A stretch of 64,000 nucleotides of DNA, from assembly GCA_905215335.1 (NCBI GenBank), contig CAJMPQ010000003.1, forward strand, positions 178,363 to 242,362. Direction: 5' to 3'. The DNA is from an uncultured bacterium (lineage in GTDB: Bacteria; Cyanobacteriota; Vampirovibrionia; Gastranaerophilales; Gastranaerophilaceae). The stretch's first letter is position 1; each line of letters opens with the position of its first letter. A program made the position numbers and the translations under genes. Below are positions 25,363 to 32,881 of this stretch, in pieces. The notes beneath the pieces were generated by a model. It was given only the letters and a program-made list of their open reading frames with translations, did not search any database and was not told where the DNA came from.

Positions 25363-26206
25363 GACTCATATTCACTGGTATCCAGGACATATAGCTAAGG
25401 CTGAAAGAAAACTAAAAGAACAACTTTCTTTAGTGGATGCTGTGATTGAAGTTATTGATGCGAGATTACCTATCTCAAGCAGTTATGACAATATATCGGG
25501 GCTTCTTAACGGAAAGCCTCGATTTTTGCTTGTTAACAAATCCGACTTAGTCGATAAAAATGAGCTGAAAAAATTTCTAACCTATTTAAAAGAAAAAAAT
25601 CAAACTGCAGTAATTCCAACAGAAGCAAAAAATTCAAAAGATTTAAATATAATCGTTAAGCAAGCCATTGAACTTGCAGAACCTAGAATTCAAGCGTTAA
25701 TGGCAAAAGGCTTATTGAGACGCCCAGCAAGAATTATGGTTGTTGGTATGCCTAATGTAGGGAAATCAAGTATTATCAACAAACTAACACGTTCTTCTAA
25801 AACTAAAATCGGAGCTAAAGCCGGTGTTACAAGACAGCAACAATGGGTTCGTATCAATCCTCAACTTGAACTTCTTGATACTCCAGGTATTATTCCTATG
25901 AAACAAGAAGACCAAGAAAGAGCAAAAAAATTAGCCTTTGTAAATTCAGTTAGTGAAAATGCTTATTCAAATGAGATTGTAGCCAAAGAACTTCTTCTTA
26001 TGTTAGATGAAAAACAATCACAAATATTTAAAGATTACTATAAACTGCCTGAAGAACTGGAACTTACTATAGAAAATATTGCAACCACAAGAAACTGGTT
26101 AAGATTAGGAAAAGAACCTGATATTGAAAGAACTTCAGTATATATATTAAGAGATTTTCGAGAAGGTAAAATTGGTAAGTTTATACTTGATGAATTACCT
26201 GAATAA
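25349..26206 (+). CDS. rbgA: Ribosome biogenesis GTPase YlqF/RbgA
   Basis: A 285-residue circularly permuted GTPase for late 50S assembly. It starts with the family's HWYPGHIAKAERKLKEQ. The motif order is NKSDLVD (G4), then GMPNVGKSSIINKL (G1) and DTPGI (G3), with the C-terminal AsnC-like RNA-binding part. The start is TTG at 25349 within the end of rplS, preceded by AAGGA at good spacing. No ATG exists until deep inside the protein, so the TTG start is required. A terminator follows. Confidence 0.93.
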   Translation: MKKDKTHIHWYPGHIAKAERKLKEQLSLVDAVIEVIDARLPISSSYDNISGLLNGKPRFLLVNKSDLVDKNELKKFLTYLKEKNQTAVIPTEAKNSKDLNIIVKQAIELAEPRIQALMAKGLLRRPARIMVVGMPNVGKSSIINKLTRSSKTKIGAKAGVTRQQQWVRINPQLELLDTPGIIPMKQEDQERAKKLAFVNSVSENAYSNEIVAKELLLMLDEKQSQIFKDYYKLPEELELTIENIATTRNWLRLGKEPDIERTSVYILRDFREGKIGKFILDELPE

Positions 26207-26214
26207 AATAAAAT

Positions 26215-26240
26215 GCCGACTTTCTGATTAAGTCGGCTTT
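26215..26240 (+). terminator. Intrinsic terminator of rplS-rbgA
   Basis: GCCGACTT (26215-26222) pairs with AAGTCGGC (26230-26237), followed by TTTATT. Confidence 0.7.
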
Positions 26241-26278
26241 ATTAATACTCTCTTCTTATTATCTAGATAGTGTCCTAA

Positions 26279-26434
26279 TTACTTAACTGCGGCAATATTA
26301 GCCTTGATACCTGCATCTGAATTTATCATTGCAGCATTTGAATACGCCAAAGTACGGCGTTTTTTTGCTCCTCTTAATATTAATTCAACACATTCGCTTC
26401 TATTTCTTGAGGGTGTTGTTATCTTCTTTAACAT
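26279..26434 (-). CDS. Small 51-residue basic protein
   Basis: It begins MLKKITTPSRNRSECVELIL and continues RGAKKRRTLAYSNAAMINSD. AAGGAG lies 10 nt before the ATG at 26434, a strong ribosome site, which makes it likely to be translated. It is basic at the N-terminal half with one cysteine. The family is unknown. It lies between the rbgA terminator and a divergent membrane protein gene. Confidence 0.55.
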   Translation of the reverse strand: MLKKITTPSRNRSECVELILRGAKKRRTLAYSNAAMINSDAGIKANIAAVK

Positions 26435-26573
26435 TTATAAAATACTCCTTAGATACTTCTGATTACAAATACAATATCGACTCTCTAAAAAAAAACTTTA
26501 GAAATAAAAAACAAATATTAACAAATATTAAGATTTCTCATACTTTAACTGTATGACAAATCTTATGAATCGG

Positions 26574-26587
26574 TATAATATGTAAAA
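26574..26587 (+). promoter_or_regulatory. TATAAT box 8 nt before a start codon
   Basis: GG-TATAAT (26574-26579) is followed by ATGTAAAA and the ATG at 26588, with ATGACA about 15 nt upstream of the -10. Transcription would begin one or two bases before the start codon, and there is no Shine-Dalgarno. Confidence 0.5.
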
Positions 26588-27295
26588 ATGAGACATAGCT
26601 TTCAAAATTCAACTACTGCAGATATAGATGCAAAACTACAAAGAGATCTTCTAGCACACGAAGAAAAAATAGATACGTGTATTGTTATAGGTATTCTTCT
26701 TTTAATGTTCTTATTTAGAGGAACAATATCATATTGGTTGAAATTTGGACATGCTACCCCGTTTCCAAAACACAATGAAATAATAAATACCCAGAAAGAA
26801 TATATTGTACAAGATTATAGCAGTGAAGAACAAATTCAAAAACAATTCACCTATAAATCGCTTATATCACCTAATGTGAAAACAGACATAAAACCATTAG
26901 GGCATTTAGAAATATCCGGAACTGTTATTGGATTTAAATATAATCCTATATTCTTCTTTAAAAATAATGAAAAAATACAAATTTTCGATTTAGGATTAGC
27001 ATTTGGAGATATTTCAGACTCCGAAACACTTAAAAATTTTAGAATATCATTATATGACAATGGTGCATATTCTTGGAATTCAAGATCATCAATTCCATTC
27101 GAAAATGAATATGTAACATCTCACTTAATCAATTTACAAATAATTCCTGCAAACAATAACATAATGGCAGCTCTCTTAAAATTAAAAGAAAACAATAAAG
27201 TAAAAATAATAGGAGAAATAGTAACCAAAGATGGTTCTAGACCTATAAGAGTATATGTAACCAGTGTTCAAATTGGCACAAAAACATATAATTAA
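26588..27295 (+). CDS. Membrane-anchored protein of unknown function
   Basis: A 235-residue protein. A cytoplasmic N-terminus of about 30 residues precedes one transmembrane helix (TCIVIGILLLMFLFRGTISY). The outer domain of ~180 residues is beta-rich (ISGTVIGFKYNPIFFFKN, VKIIGEIVTKDGSRPIRVYV). I recognise no family. It appears to be expressed from a leaderless or near-leaderless mRNA. It converges on rnhB with only 2 nt between the stop codons. Confidence 0.65.
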   Translation: MRHSFQNSTTADIDAKLQRDLLAHEEKIDTCIVIGILLLMFLFRGTISYWLKFGHATPFPKHNEIINTQKEYIVQDYSSEEQIQKQFTYKSLISPNVKTDIKPLGHLEISGTVIGFKYNPIFFFKNNEKIQIFDLGLAFGDISDSETLKNFRISLYDNGAYSWNSRSSIPFENEYVTSHLINLQIIPANNNIMAALLKLKENNKVKIIGEIVTKDGSRPIRVYVTSVQIGTKTYN

Positions 27296-27297
27296 AA

Positions 27298-27930
27298 CTA
27301 AAATAAAGTTAATTGTTTTTCAAAATGTTTCTTTAAAAAAGATGGCCTATGATATTTAGTTAATCCATATTCATCGATAGCTTTGATATGTTCTTTAGTC
27401 AAATAACCGGCATTTCTATTCCAACCATACTGAGGATATTCGGAAGCTAATTCATCCATATATCTATCTCTTGCAACTTTTGCTAATATACTAGATGCAG
27501 CAATAGATGCAGACTTTCCATCACCTTTTATTACAAATTGTTGTGGATAGTCATAATTTTTTATTAATTTATTTCCATCAACTAAAGTTATAAATTTAGA
27601 TAAATTTGCCTTATTTACAACATCCTCACAAGCCAACTTCATTGCTTTTAAAGAAGCATTTAATATATTTATCTTTTCAATTTCATCAACTTCAACACAT
27701 ACAATAGAATTCACTGTACTATTTAAAATAATCTCATACAAATTTTCTCTAGCTACCTTTGATAATTTTTTAGAATCATTTAATCTATCTAAATCTTTTA
27801 TTAAACCCTCTGAAATTTCCGGAAAATAAACAGCAGCAGAAAAAACTCCACCTGCCGCAGGGCCTCTCCCCGCTTCATCAGTTCCAACCACACTTCCAAA
27901 ATTCTTATCAAATTCAAATAATTCTATCAT
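27298..27930 (-). CDS. rnhB: Ribonuclease HII
   Basis: A 210-residue RNase HII that cuts RNA in RNA-DNA hybrids and single ribonucleotides in DNA. The catalytic GTDEAGRGPAAGGV near residue 16 holds the Asp-Glu pair, and further acids lie in ITLVDGNK and KVARDRYMDEL. The C-terminal YGWNRNAGYLTKEH is diagnostic. It is convergent with the membrane protein upstream in coordinates. A minus-strand terminator lies just beyond its 5' end and belongs to upstream transcription. Confidence 0.95.
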   Translation of the reverse strand: MIELFEFDKNFGSVVGTDEAGRGPAAGGVFSAAVYFPEISEGLIKDLDRLNDSKKLSKVARENLYEIILNSTVNSIVCVEVDEIEKINILNASLKAMKLACEDVVNKANLSKFITLVDGNKLIKNYDYPQQFVIKGDGKSASIAASSILAKVARDRYMDELASEYPQYGWNRNAGYLTKEHIKAIDEYGLTKYHRPSFLKKHFEKQLTLF

Positions 27931-28291
27931 AATAAATTCATTTTAATATAAACAAAAAAAAAGTTGCCAAATTATGGCAACATTAAATAAACACGAGGAT
28001 ATTAAGAGAGAGAGAGTATAAAAAAACTTTTTTAAATATCCTTTTTAAACTTCAATTTCAAAACTTAATTGATATATATTTCCTTTTCCTTTTAAAATAT
28101 CTTTTGCATTTCCCTTACATTTATATAAACGTTTTTCATTTTTAAAAATTGCCTAATCTGTTGTAATGTTATTAACAATTCTTAAACCTGTGTGTATCTT
28201 ATATTTTAAGTATATACACTTTATTTAAAAATCATTTAAAATTGATATTTTAAGCTTTACAATTAATTTTCAAAAGTAATAAAGAATTAAA
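27931..28291 (-). ncRNA. Gene-free 361-bp stretch; long structured 3' region or small RNA candidate
   Basis: I see no protein gene here. On the minus strand it ends in a strong terminator (GTTGCC hairpin, 27963-27981, followed by about ten T residues). That terminator lies 310 nt past the stop of the JAMM-like gene. A second hairpin pairs 27996-28003 with 28035-28042; its loop holds a CU repeat on the minus strand (CTCTCTCTCTCT, 28005-28016), complementary to GGAGAG-type ribosome sites. It may be an unusually long 3' UTR or a separate small RNA. This is inference only. Confidence 0.3.
27963..27981 (-). terminator. Intrinsic terminator facing the minus direction
   Basis: GTTGCC (27963-27968) pairs with GGCAAC (27976-27981), with a 7-nt loop. 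On the minus strand it is followed by roughly ten T residues. Confidence 0.75.
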
Positions 28292-29089
28292 TTATTTATT
28301 TAAATTTGAGAAATCAGTTGAATATTTATACCCTAATCGTTTTGAATTATTCCTCCAAAAGCTATCAATAGCTTTTATTGGAGTATCACTATTACCTAAA
28401 ACTTCATAGGTTTTAAACTTAATACAATCCATCAATTCTTGATTAGATTGTACAATTTTTCCCAGATGAGCGAGTTTCCTATCTGCCAATAATTCATTAT
28501 CAAGATTAGAGTGAATCAATACTTCGACTACTTTCTGCAAATCTTTTGGAAATAACGTTGACCACATTTTTGCATATTCAGAAACTGCAATTGAACCTTT
28601 ACCAACATTTTGCGCAAACTCAAGAAGCTTCACAAATTTTTTAGGCAAAAATCTAAAAAATTTTGTCTGTACATTTTCAATTGTAGAAAATTGCCCCTCT
28701 TTATTATAAACAATCATTTTATTTAATTTTAAGCCTAAAAAAGTTAAATAATCTTCCAGACTAACAGGAGTTGCACCAAATTCTGAAATATCAGGATGCC
28801 CATGCACAAACTCACAACCTTTAAAATCAATCTTAGGTAACTTACCTTCTAGCACTATGCGAGAATTGTCACCATTTATTTCAGAAATAATCAGATTATC
28901 CTTTAAAAGGATTCCTCTCTCAAAAGAATCTTTACTTTTCAAAGCCTGGATAACTCTATTTTTTGCATATTTTTGTGCAACATCACAAGATTGAAAAATT
29001 ATTGATTTATCAGGTCTTACCCAACCTAATTCTGAAACATTTACATTTTTAATATTAAATCTAGGTTTTAAAATTCCAATCAAAGCCAC
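28292..29089 (-). CDS. Hypothetical protein with JAMM-like HxHP...SxxD motif
   Basis: A 265-residue protein I cannot assign. Residues 96-113 read HGHPDISEFGATPVSLED, resembling the JAMM/MPN metalloprotease motif HxHPx..SxxD but with about four extra residues between the second His and the Ser-x-x-Asp. A candidate upstream glutamate is near residue 58 (FERGILL). MIVYNKEGQFSTI fits the strand after the motif in that fold. The C-terminal half is helical. The start is GTG at 29089 with AGGAA 6 nt upstream. If the resemblance is real, isopeptidase or peptidase activity is possible. Confidence 0.55.
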   Translation of the reverse strand: MALIGILKPRFNIKNVNVSELGWVRPDKSIIFQSCDVAQKYAKNRVIQALKSKDSFERGILLKDNLIISEINGDNSRIVLEGKLPKIDFKGCEFVHGHPDISEFGATPVSLEDYLTFLGLKLNKMIVYNKEGQFSTIENVQTKFFRFLPKKFVKLLEFAQNVGKGSIAVSEYAKMWSTLFPKDLQKVVEVLIHSNLDNELLADRKLAHLGKIVQSNQELMDCIKFKTYEVLGNSDTPIKAIDSFWRNNSKRLGYKYSTDFSNLNK

Positions 29090-29149
29090 AACAGATTCCT
29101 TATATTTACATAGAATAAAATATGTAAATATAAATTTTTGCTAATAAAA

Positions 29150-29180
29150 AAAGACCTCTGTTAGATTAACAAAGGTCTTT
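29150..29180 (-). terminator. Intrinsic terminator of the GGGtGRT operon
   Basis: A 14-bp stem with one mismatch, 29150-29163 (AAAGACCTCTGTTA) with 29167-29180. Six T residues follow on the minus strand. Confidence 0.8.
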
Positions 29181-29199
29181 CTTTATAAATAAATTTATA

Positions 29200-30201
29200 C
29201 TACTTGCTCATAGCTTGAGAAACAGCAACAGCACATGCTACAGTAGCACCTACCATTGGGTTGTTACCCATACCGATTACACCCATCATTTCTACGTGAG
29301 CAGGAACTGATGAAGAACCAGCAAATTGAGCATCACCGTGCATTCTACCCATAGTATCTGTCATACCATAAGAAGCTGGACCAGCAGCTACGTTATCTGG
29401 GTGAAGAGTTCTACCAGTACCACCACCTGATGCTACTGAGAAGTATTTTCTACCATTTTCATAGCACCATTTTTTGTAAGTACCAGCTACTGGGTGTTGG
29501 AAACGAGTTGGGTTAGTTGAGTTACCAGTAATAGAAACATCAACACCTTCTTTAATCATAATAGCAACACCTTCAGATACATCATCTGCACCATAGCATT
29601 TTACTTTTGCTCTTTCTCCATCTGAGAATGGAGTTTCTTTAACAACTTTTAATTCGCCTGTTTTATAATCATATTGAGTTTCAACAGAAGTAAATCCGTT
29701 AATTCTTGAAATGATATAAGCAGCGTCTTTACCTAAACCATTTAAGATAACTCTTAAAGGTTCTTTTCTAACTTTGTTAGCATTTCTAGCAATACCAATA
29801 GCACCTTCAGCAGCTGCAAAAGATTCGTGACCAGCTAAGAAACAGAAACATTTTGTTTCTTCTCTTAATAACATAGCACCTAAGTTACCATGACCTAGAC
29901 CAACTTTTCTTGTATCACCAACTGAACCAGGTACTGCAAATGCTTGTAAACCGATACCGATAGCTTCAGCAGCTTCAGCAGCATCTTTAATACCTTTTTT
30001 GATTGCGATAGCACAACCTAATGTATATGCCCATGATGCGTTATCAAATGCGATAGGTTGAATACCTTTAACAATTGCATCTACATCAATACCTTTTGAT
30101 AAACATAATTCACGTGCTTCGTCCAAGTTTTTGAAACCATATTCTGGTAAAACTTTTTTCAAAGTAGATTCACGTCTATCTTTTCCTTCAAAATTTGCCA
30201 T
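29200..30201 (-). CDS. GGGtGRT family protein
   Basis: A 333-residue protein of the GGGtGRT family, named for its glycine motif, seen here as ASGGGTGRTLHPDN near residue 270. Other conserved parts are GLGHGNLGAMLLREETKCFC, GHESFAAAEGAIGIARNA and the C-terminal GVIGMGNNPMVGATVACAVA. The biochemical role is not established. It lies 34 nt downstream of a NifU-like scaffold, the usual family neighbour, which suggests a role with iron-sulfur or metal cofactors. GAGGAAA precedes the ATG. Confidence 0.88.
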   Translation of the reverse strand: MANFEGKDRRESTLKKVLPEYGFKNLDEARELCLSKGIDVDAIVKGIQPIAFDNASWAYTLGCAIAIKKGIKDAAEAAEAIGIGLQAFAVPGSVGDTRKVGLGHGNLGAMLLREETKCFCFLAGHESFAAAEGAIGIARNANKVRKEPLRVILNGLGKDAAYIISRINGFTSVETQYDYKTGELKVVKETPFSDGERAKVKCYGADDVSEGVAIMIKEGVDVSITGNSTNPTRFQHPVAGTYKKWCYENGRKYFSVASGGGTGRTLHPDNVAAGPASYGMTDTMGRMHGDAQFAGSSSVPAHVEMMGVIGMGNNPMVGATVACAVAVSQAMSK

Positions 30202-30235
30202 AATTATTTTTCCTCTTTAATTAAAATTCCTACAA

Positions 30236-30937
30236 CTACTCTTTTCTTGGATCGATAGTTTTAACTGCATCAGCAAATCTACCGTAAGTACCAATATTCT
30301 TTTCGTAAGCTTCTTTAGGATCAACACCTGCTTTAATAGCATCCATAACTTTTCCTAAGTTAACAAATTTATAACCGATAACTTCGTCATTTTTGTCTAA
30401 TCCTAATTCTAAGATATAACCTTCAGTTAATGAAAGATATCTAACGCCTTTTTGTTTAGTTGAGTGAATAGTACCACACATTGAGCATAAGCCTTTACCT
30501 AAATCTTCAAGACCAGCACCAACAGGTAAACCGTTTTCAGAGAAAGCTGTTTGAGTTCTACCGTAAACGATTTGTAAGAATAATTCTCTCATAGCAACGT
30601 TGATAGCATCACAAACTAAGTCTGTATTTAATGCTTCTAAAATAGTTTTACCAGGAAGAATTTCACCAGCCATAGCTGCAGAGTGAGTCATACCTGAACA
30701 ACCAATTGTTTCAACTAATGCTTCTTGAATAACACCTTCTTTAACATTCAAAGTTAATTTACAAGTACCTTGTTGAGGTGCACAGCAACCACAACCGTGA
30801 GTTAAACCAGAAATGTCTTTAATTTCTTTACACTTTGTCCATTCACCTTCTTGAGGAATTGGAGCAGGTACTCCTTTTACACCACGTTTTACGCAGCATT
30901 TTTCTTGAATTTCTTGTGAAACTTGTATATTTGTCAT
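30236..30937 (-). CDS. NifU-like iron-sulfur cluster scaffold protein
   Basis: A 233-residue protein related to the NifU/IscU N-terminal scaffold. Three cysteine positions fit cluster binding: GCGCCAPQQGTCKL, TIGCSGMTHSAAMAGEILPG and GLCSMCGTIHS. The extra CxxC and CCxxxxC cysteines go beyond the standard three of IscU. Together with the following GGGtGRT gene it forms a two-gene operon. Its cluster acceptor is unknown. AGGGAG precedes the ATG. Confidence 0.85.
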   Translation of the reverse strand: MTNIQVSQEIQEKCCVKRGVKGVPAPIPQEGEWTKCKEIKDISGLTHGCGCCAPQQGTCKLTLNVKEGVIQEALVETIGCSGMTHSAAMAGEILPGKTILEALNTDLVCDAINVAMRELFLQIVYGRTQTAFSENGLPVGAGLEDLGKGLCSMCGTIHSTKQKGVRYLSLTEGYILELGLDKNDEVIGYKFVNLGKVMDAIKAGVDPKEAYEKNIGTYGRFADAVKTIDPRKE

Positions 30938-31002
30938 TTTCTACTCCCTTCACCTTATATACACTTAGATTTTAACTTGCTCAAAATATTCAGTCAAGGC
31001 AA

Positions 31003-31031
31003 TTGAACTTTTTGCAAAATAATGTTAAAAT
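31003..31031 (+). promoter_or_regulatory. Pilin-type promoter 1 (TTGAAC-N17-TAAAAT, TG extension)
   Basis: TTGAAC (31003-31008) and TGT-TAAAAT (-10 at 31026-31031) are separated by exactly 17 nt. The part before the -10 (CAAAATAATGTTA) closely matches the promoters at 42921 and 62316. The pilin ATG follows 28 nt downstream with its own GAGG site. Confidence 0.65.
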
Positions 31032-31058
31032 ATAGATATACTATTATGAGGATTGGTT

Positions 31059-31748
31059 ATGATTAAGATAAAAAAGGACGGATTTACACTAAGTGAAGTC
31101 CTTATAACATTATCTATCGTTGGGGTAATCGCAGCCTTGGTTGTTCCTGGAGTTATCAAAGATATCAACAACAAAGCTATGATGTCCCTATTACAAGGTA
31201 CTGTAACAAATATAAATGATGCTGTACAAACTGAACTAGTTAGAACAAGAGCTGTTAAACTTTCTGATACTGATATATTTAACAACGCTCAGAAATTTTT
31301 AAACAATTTTGATATTGCAAAAAGCAAAGGGACTGGGCTTCCTATATTTTACCCTGATGGAGGCTATAAAAACTTCCAAGGAGCCTCTAAATCCGGTATG
31401 GCAGCTGGAACTTACAATGCATCTGCAATCTTAAAAAACGGAGTTGGAATTGCTATACAAACTCCAAGAACATCTAACGGCTTATTATTTAATGGACGTA
31501 AATGTGCACTTATAACAATAGATTTAAATGGCTCCAAAGAACCCAATATATCTGGTGTAGATTTATTTGAATTAGAGTTATCAGACGAATCAAACCTAGA
31601 TTTAGGTATTCATGCAGGAGACAATCTTGAGCACAGTGAGGATATAAATGTTTGTAAAACTGGTTGCATAGAAGATGGATATCCATATGCCTGCTATTCA
31701 TTTGCTTCTCTATCTGGGTTCAATCCAAACTATTTAATTGAAAACTAA
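31059..31748 (+). CDS. Type IV pilin-like / type II secretion pseudopilin
   Basis: A 229-residue prepilin. A short basic leader, MIKIKKDG, is followed by FTLSEVLITLSIVGVIAALVVP, a class III signal cleaved before Phe with Glu at +5. The globular part has several cysteines near the C-terminus (VCKTGC, PYACYSF). The ATG at 31059 has GAGG upstream; a TTG six bases earlier is less likely. It stands 16 nt before a second pilin gene, so the two are probably co-transcribed. Assembly would use the pilPQBC machinery at 51.8-58 kb. Confidence 0.88.
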   Translation: MIKIKKDGFTLSEVLITLSIVGVIAALVVPGVIKDINNKAMMSLLQGTVTNINDAVQTELVRTRAVKLSDTDIFNNAQKFLNNFDIAKSKGTGLPIFYPDGGYKNFQGASKSGMAAGTYNASAILKNGVGIAIQTPRTSNGLLFNGRKCALITIDLNGSKEPNISGVDLFELELSDESNLDLGIHAGDNLEHSEDINVCKTGCIEDGYPYACYSFASLSGFNPNYLIEN

Positions 31749-31764
31749 CTCAAAAGGAGAATTT

Positions 31765-32436
31765 ATGAAATATAAAATAAAAGCTTTTACATTAACAGAA
31801 TTACTTATAGCACTAGGTATTATTGGTGCTATTGCAGCAATATCTATCCCAAGCTTAATGAACACTATTAATAATAGATTGCTAACCACACAAATAAAAA
31901 GTAACGTCGCAGCAATTCAACAATTAGCATCTGACTCACTTGTTGTAAATAAAGTAAAAAACTTAGACGATACAGATTTTGGCAATCCAAACGACTTGCT
32001 CAGAGAAGGTAATTTTTCTGTTGCGAAAAATTGTGCAGACCCTGCAAAAGAATGTTGGAAAACAGCTGAAGGTAGTACTAATAGAGTAAAATATACAAGT
32101 CTTAATAAAACAGATGTCACAGTTGTTGCAACTAGAAAAACAATTGTGCTACAAAATGGAGCTGTATTATCTTATGCTAAAACAGACGTAGCTATTCCTA
32201 ATGATAAAGTAATTGGGATATTCGATATAGATGTAAACGGTAATGACTATCCAAACATCTGGGGAAGAGATTTTGTATCATTCTGGGTTACACAAAAAGG
32301 TAAAATTGTTACAAAATCTACAGTAGATAAAAAAACAAATATGACATTGGATGAAAAAATTGCAAATTGTAAGGCTGGAGATGGCGGATATTGCCTAGAT
32401 GCAATAATTGAGTCCGGTTGGACTATGCCATACTAA
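31765..32436 (+). CDS. Type IV pilin-like / pseudopilin
   Basis: A 223-residue prepilin. The leader MKYKIKA is followed by FTLTELLIALGIIGAIAAIS, with the conserved Glu at +5. The globular domain contains paired cysteines (NCADPAKECWK, NCKAGDGGYC). AAGGAG lies 7 nt before the ATG at 31765; an upstream in-frame TTG at 31738 lies inside the previous gene and is rejected. It shares the FDIDVNGNDYPNIWGRD type of pattern with its neighbour's IDLNGSKEPNISGVD, so the two are paralogues. Confidence 0.88.
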   Translation: MKYKIKAFTLTELLIALGIIGAIAAISIPSLMNTINNRLLTTQIKSNVAAIQQLASDSLVVNKVKNLDDTDFGNPNDLLREGNFSVAKNCADPAKECWKTAEGSTNRVKYTSLNKTDVTVVATRKTIVLQNGAVLSYAKTDVAIPNDKVIGIFDIDVNGNDYPNIWGRDFVSFWVTQKGKIVTKSTVDKKTNMTLDEKIANCKAGDGGYCLDAIIESGWTMPY

Positions 32437-32453
32437 AAATGTTATAACATCAA

Positions 32454-32487
32454 AAAAAAGAAGCTATTAAAATAGCTTCTTTTTTTA
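32454..32487. terminator. Bidirectional terminator
   Basis: A perfect 15-bp stem, AAAAAAGAAGCTATT (32454-32468) with 32471-32485, ends in T runs both ways. It lies between the convergent pilin pair and the 80-residue gene. Confidence 0.8.
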
Positions 32488-32505
32488 TTATTACTTATTT
32501 TTTCT

Positions 32506-32748
32506 TTAAACTTCAACAAATAATCTTCTACCAACTATATTTTGCTTGCCATTATAATAACCAGCAAAATATCCGCCTTTAACAGGACGATTTTGAGCAT
32601 AAGTTTGTGCTGAAAAGCGATTTCCATTATAGTTAACAAAAGGGTTATTACTATAAGGATTGCTTGATGCTTGTTTCACTACCGGTGAAGTAACATTCAC
32701 ACTTGGAGCTTGAAAAACATTTGATAAAAAATTTACTAATCCTGCCAT
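32506..32748 (-). CDS. Small hypothetical protein, Asn/Tyr-rich
   Basis: An 80-residue protein beginning MAGLVNFLSNVFQAPSVN, with NPYSNNPFVNYNGNRFS and a C-terminus GKQNIVGRRLFVEV. There is no signal peptide. GAGAGG lies about 11 nt before the ATG. The NPY/NPF wording recalls the tails of the glycine-zipper proteins at 16.6-19 kb, but the similarity is only compositional. Its family and function are unknown. Confidence 0.6.
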   Translation of the reverse strand: MAGLVNFLSNVFQAPSVNVTSPVVKQASSNPYSNNPFVNYNGNRFSAQTYAQNRPVKGGYFAGYYNGKQNIVGRRLFVEV

Positions 32749-32869
32749 CTACTAAAAAACCTCTCTACTTTAGTTTTTTATTAACGATATTTTTTATACT
32801 GTCATTATTGTAACATAAATTTTATTCAATTTTTAAAATATCTTAACAAAAATCATCTAAATTATGTAG

Positions 32870-32881
32870 TATAATACTCCT
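32870..32881 (+). promoter_or_regulatory. TATAAT box 6 nt before a start codon
   Basis: G-TATAAT (32870-32875) is followed by ACTCCT and the ATG at 32882. A transcript starting at the usual distance would begin at the A of the start codon. There is no Shine-Dalgarno. Confidence 0.6.

Noticed and set aside
26329..26556. 75-residue plus-strand ORF with hydrophobic start
   Set aside because: It overlaps the better-supported minus-strand small gene with AAGGAG and has no ribosome site itself.
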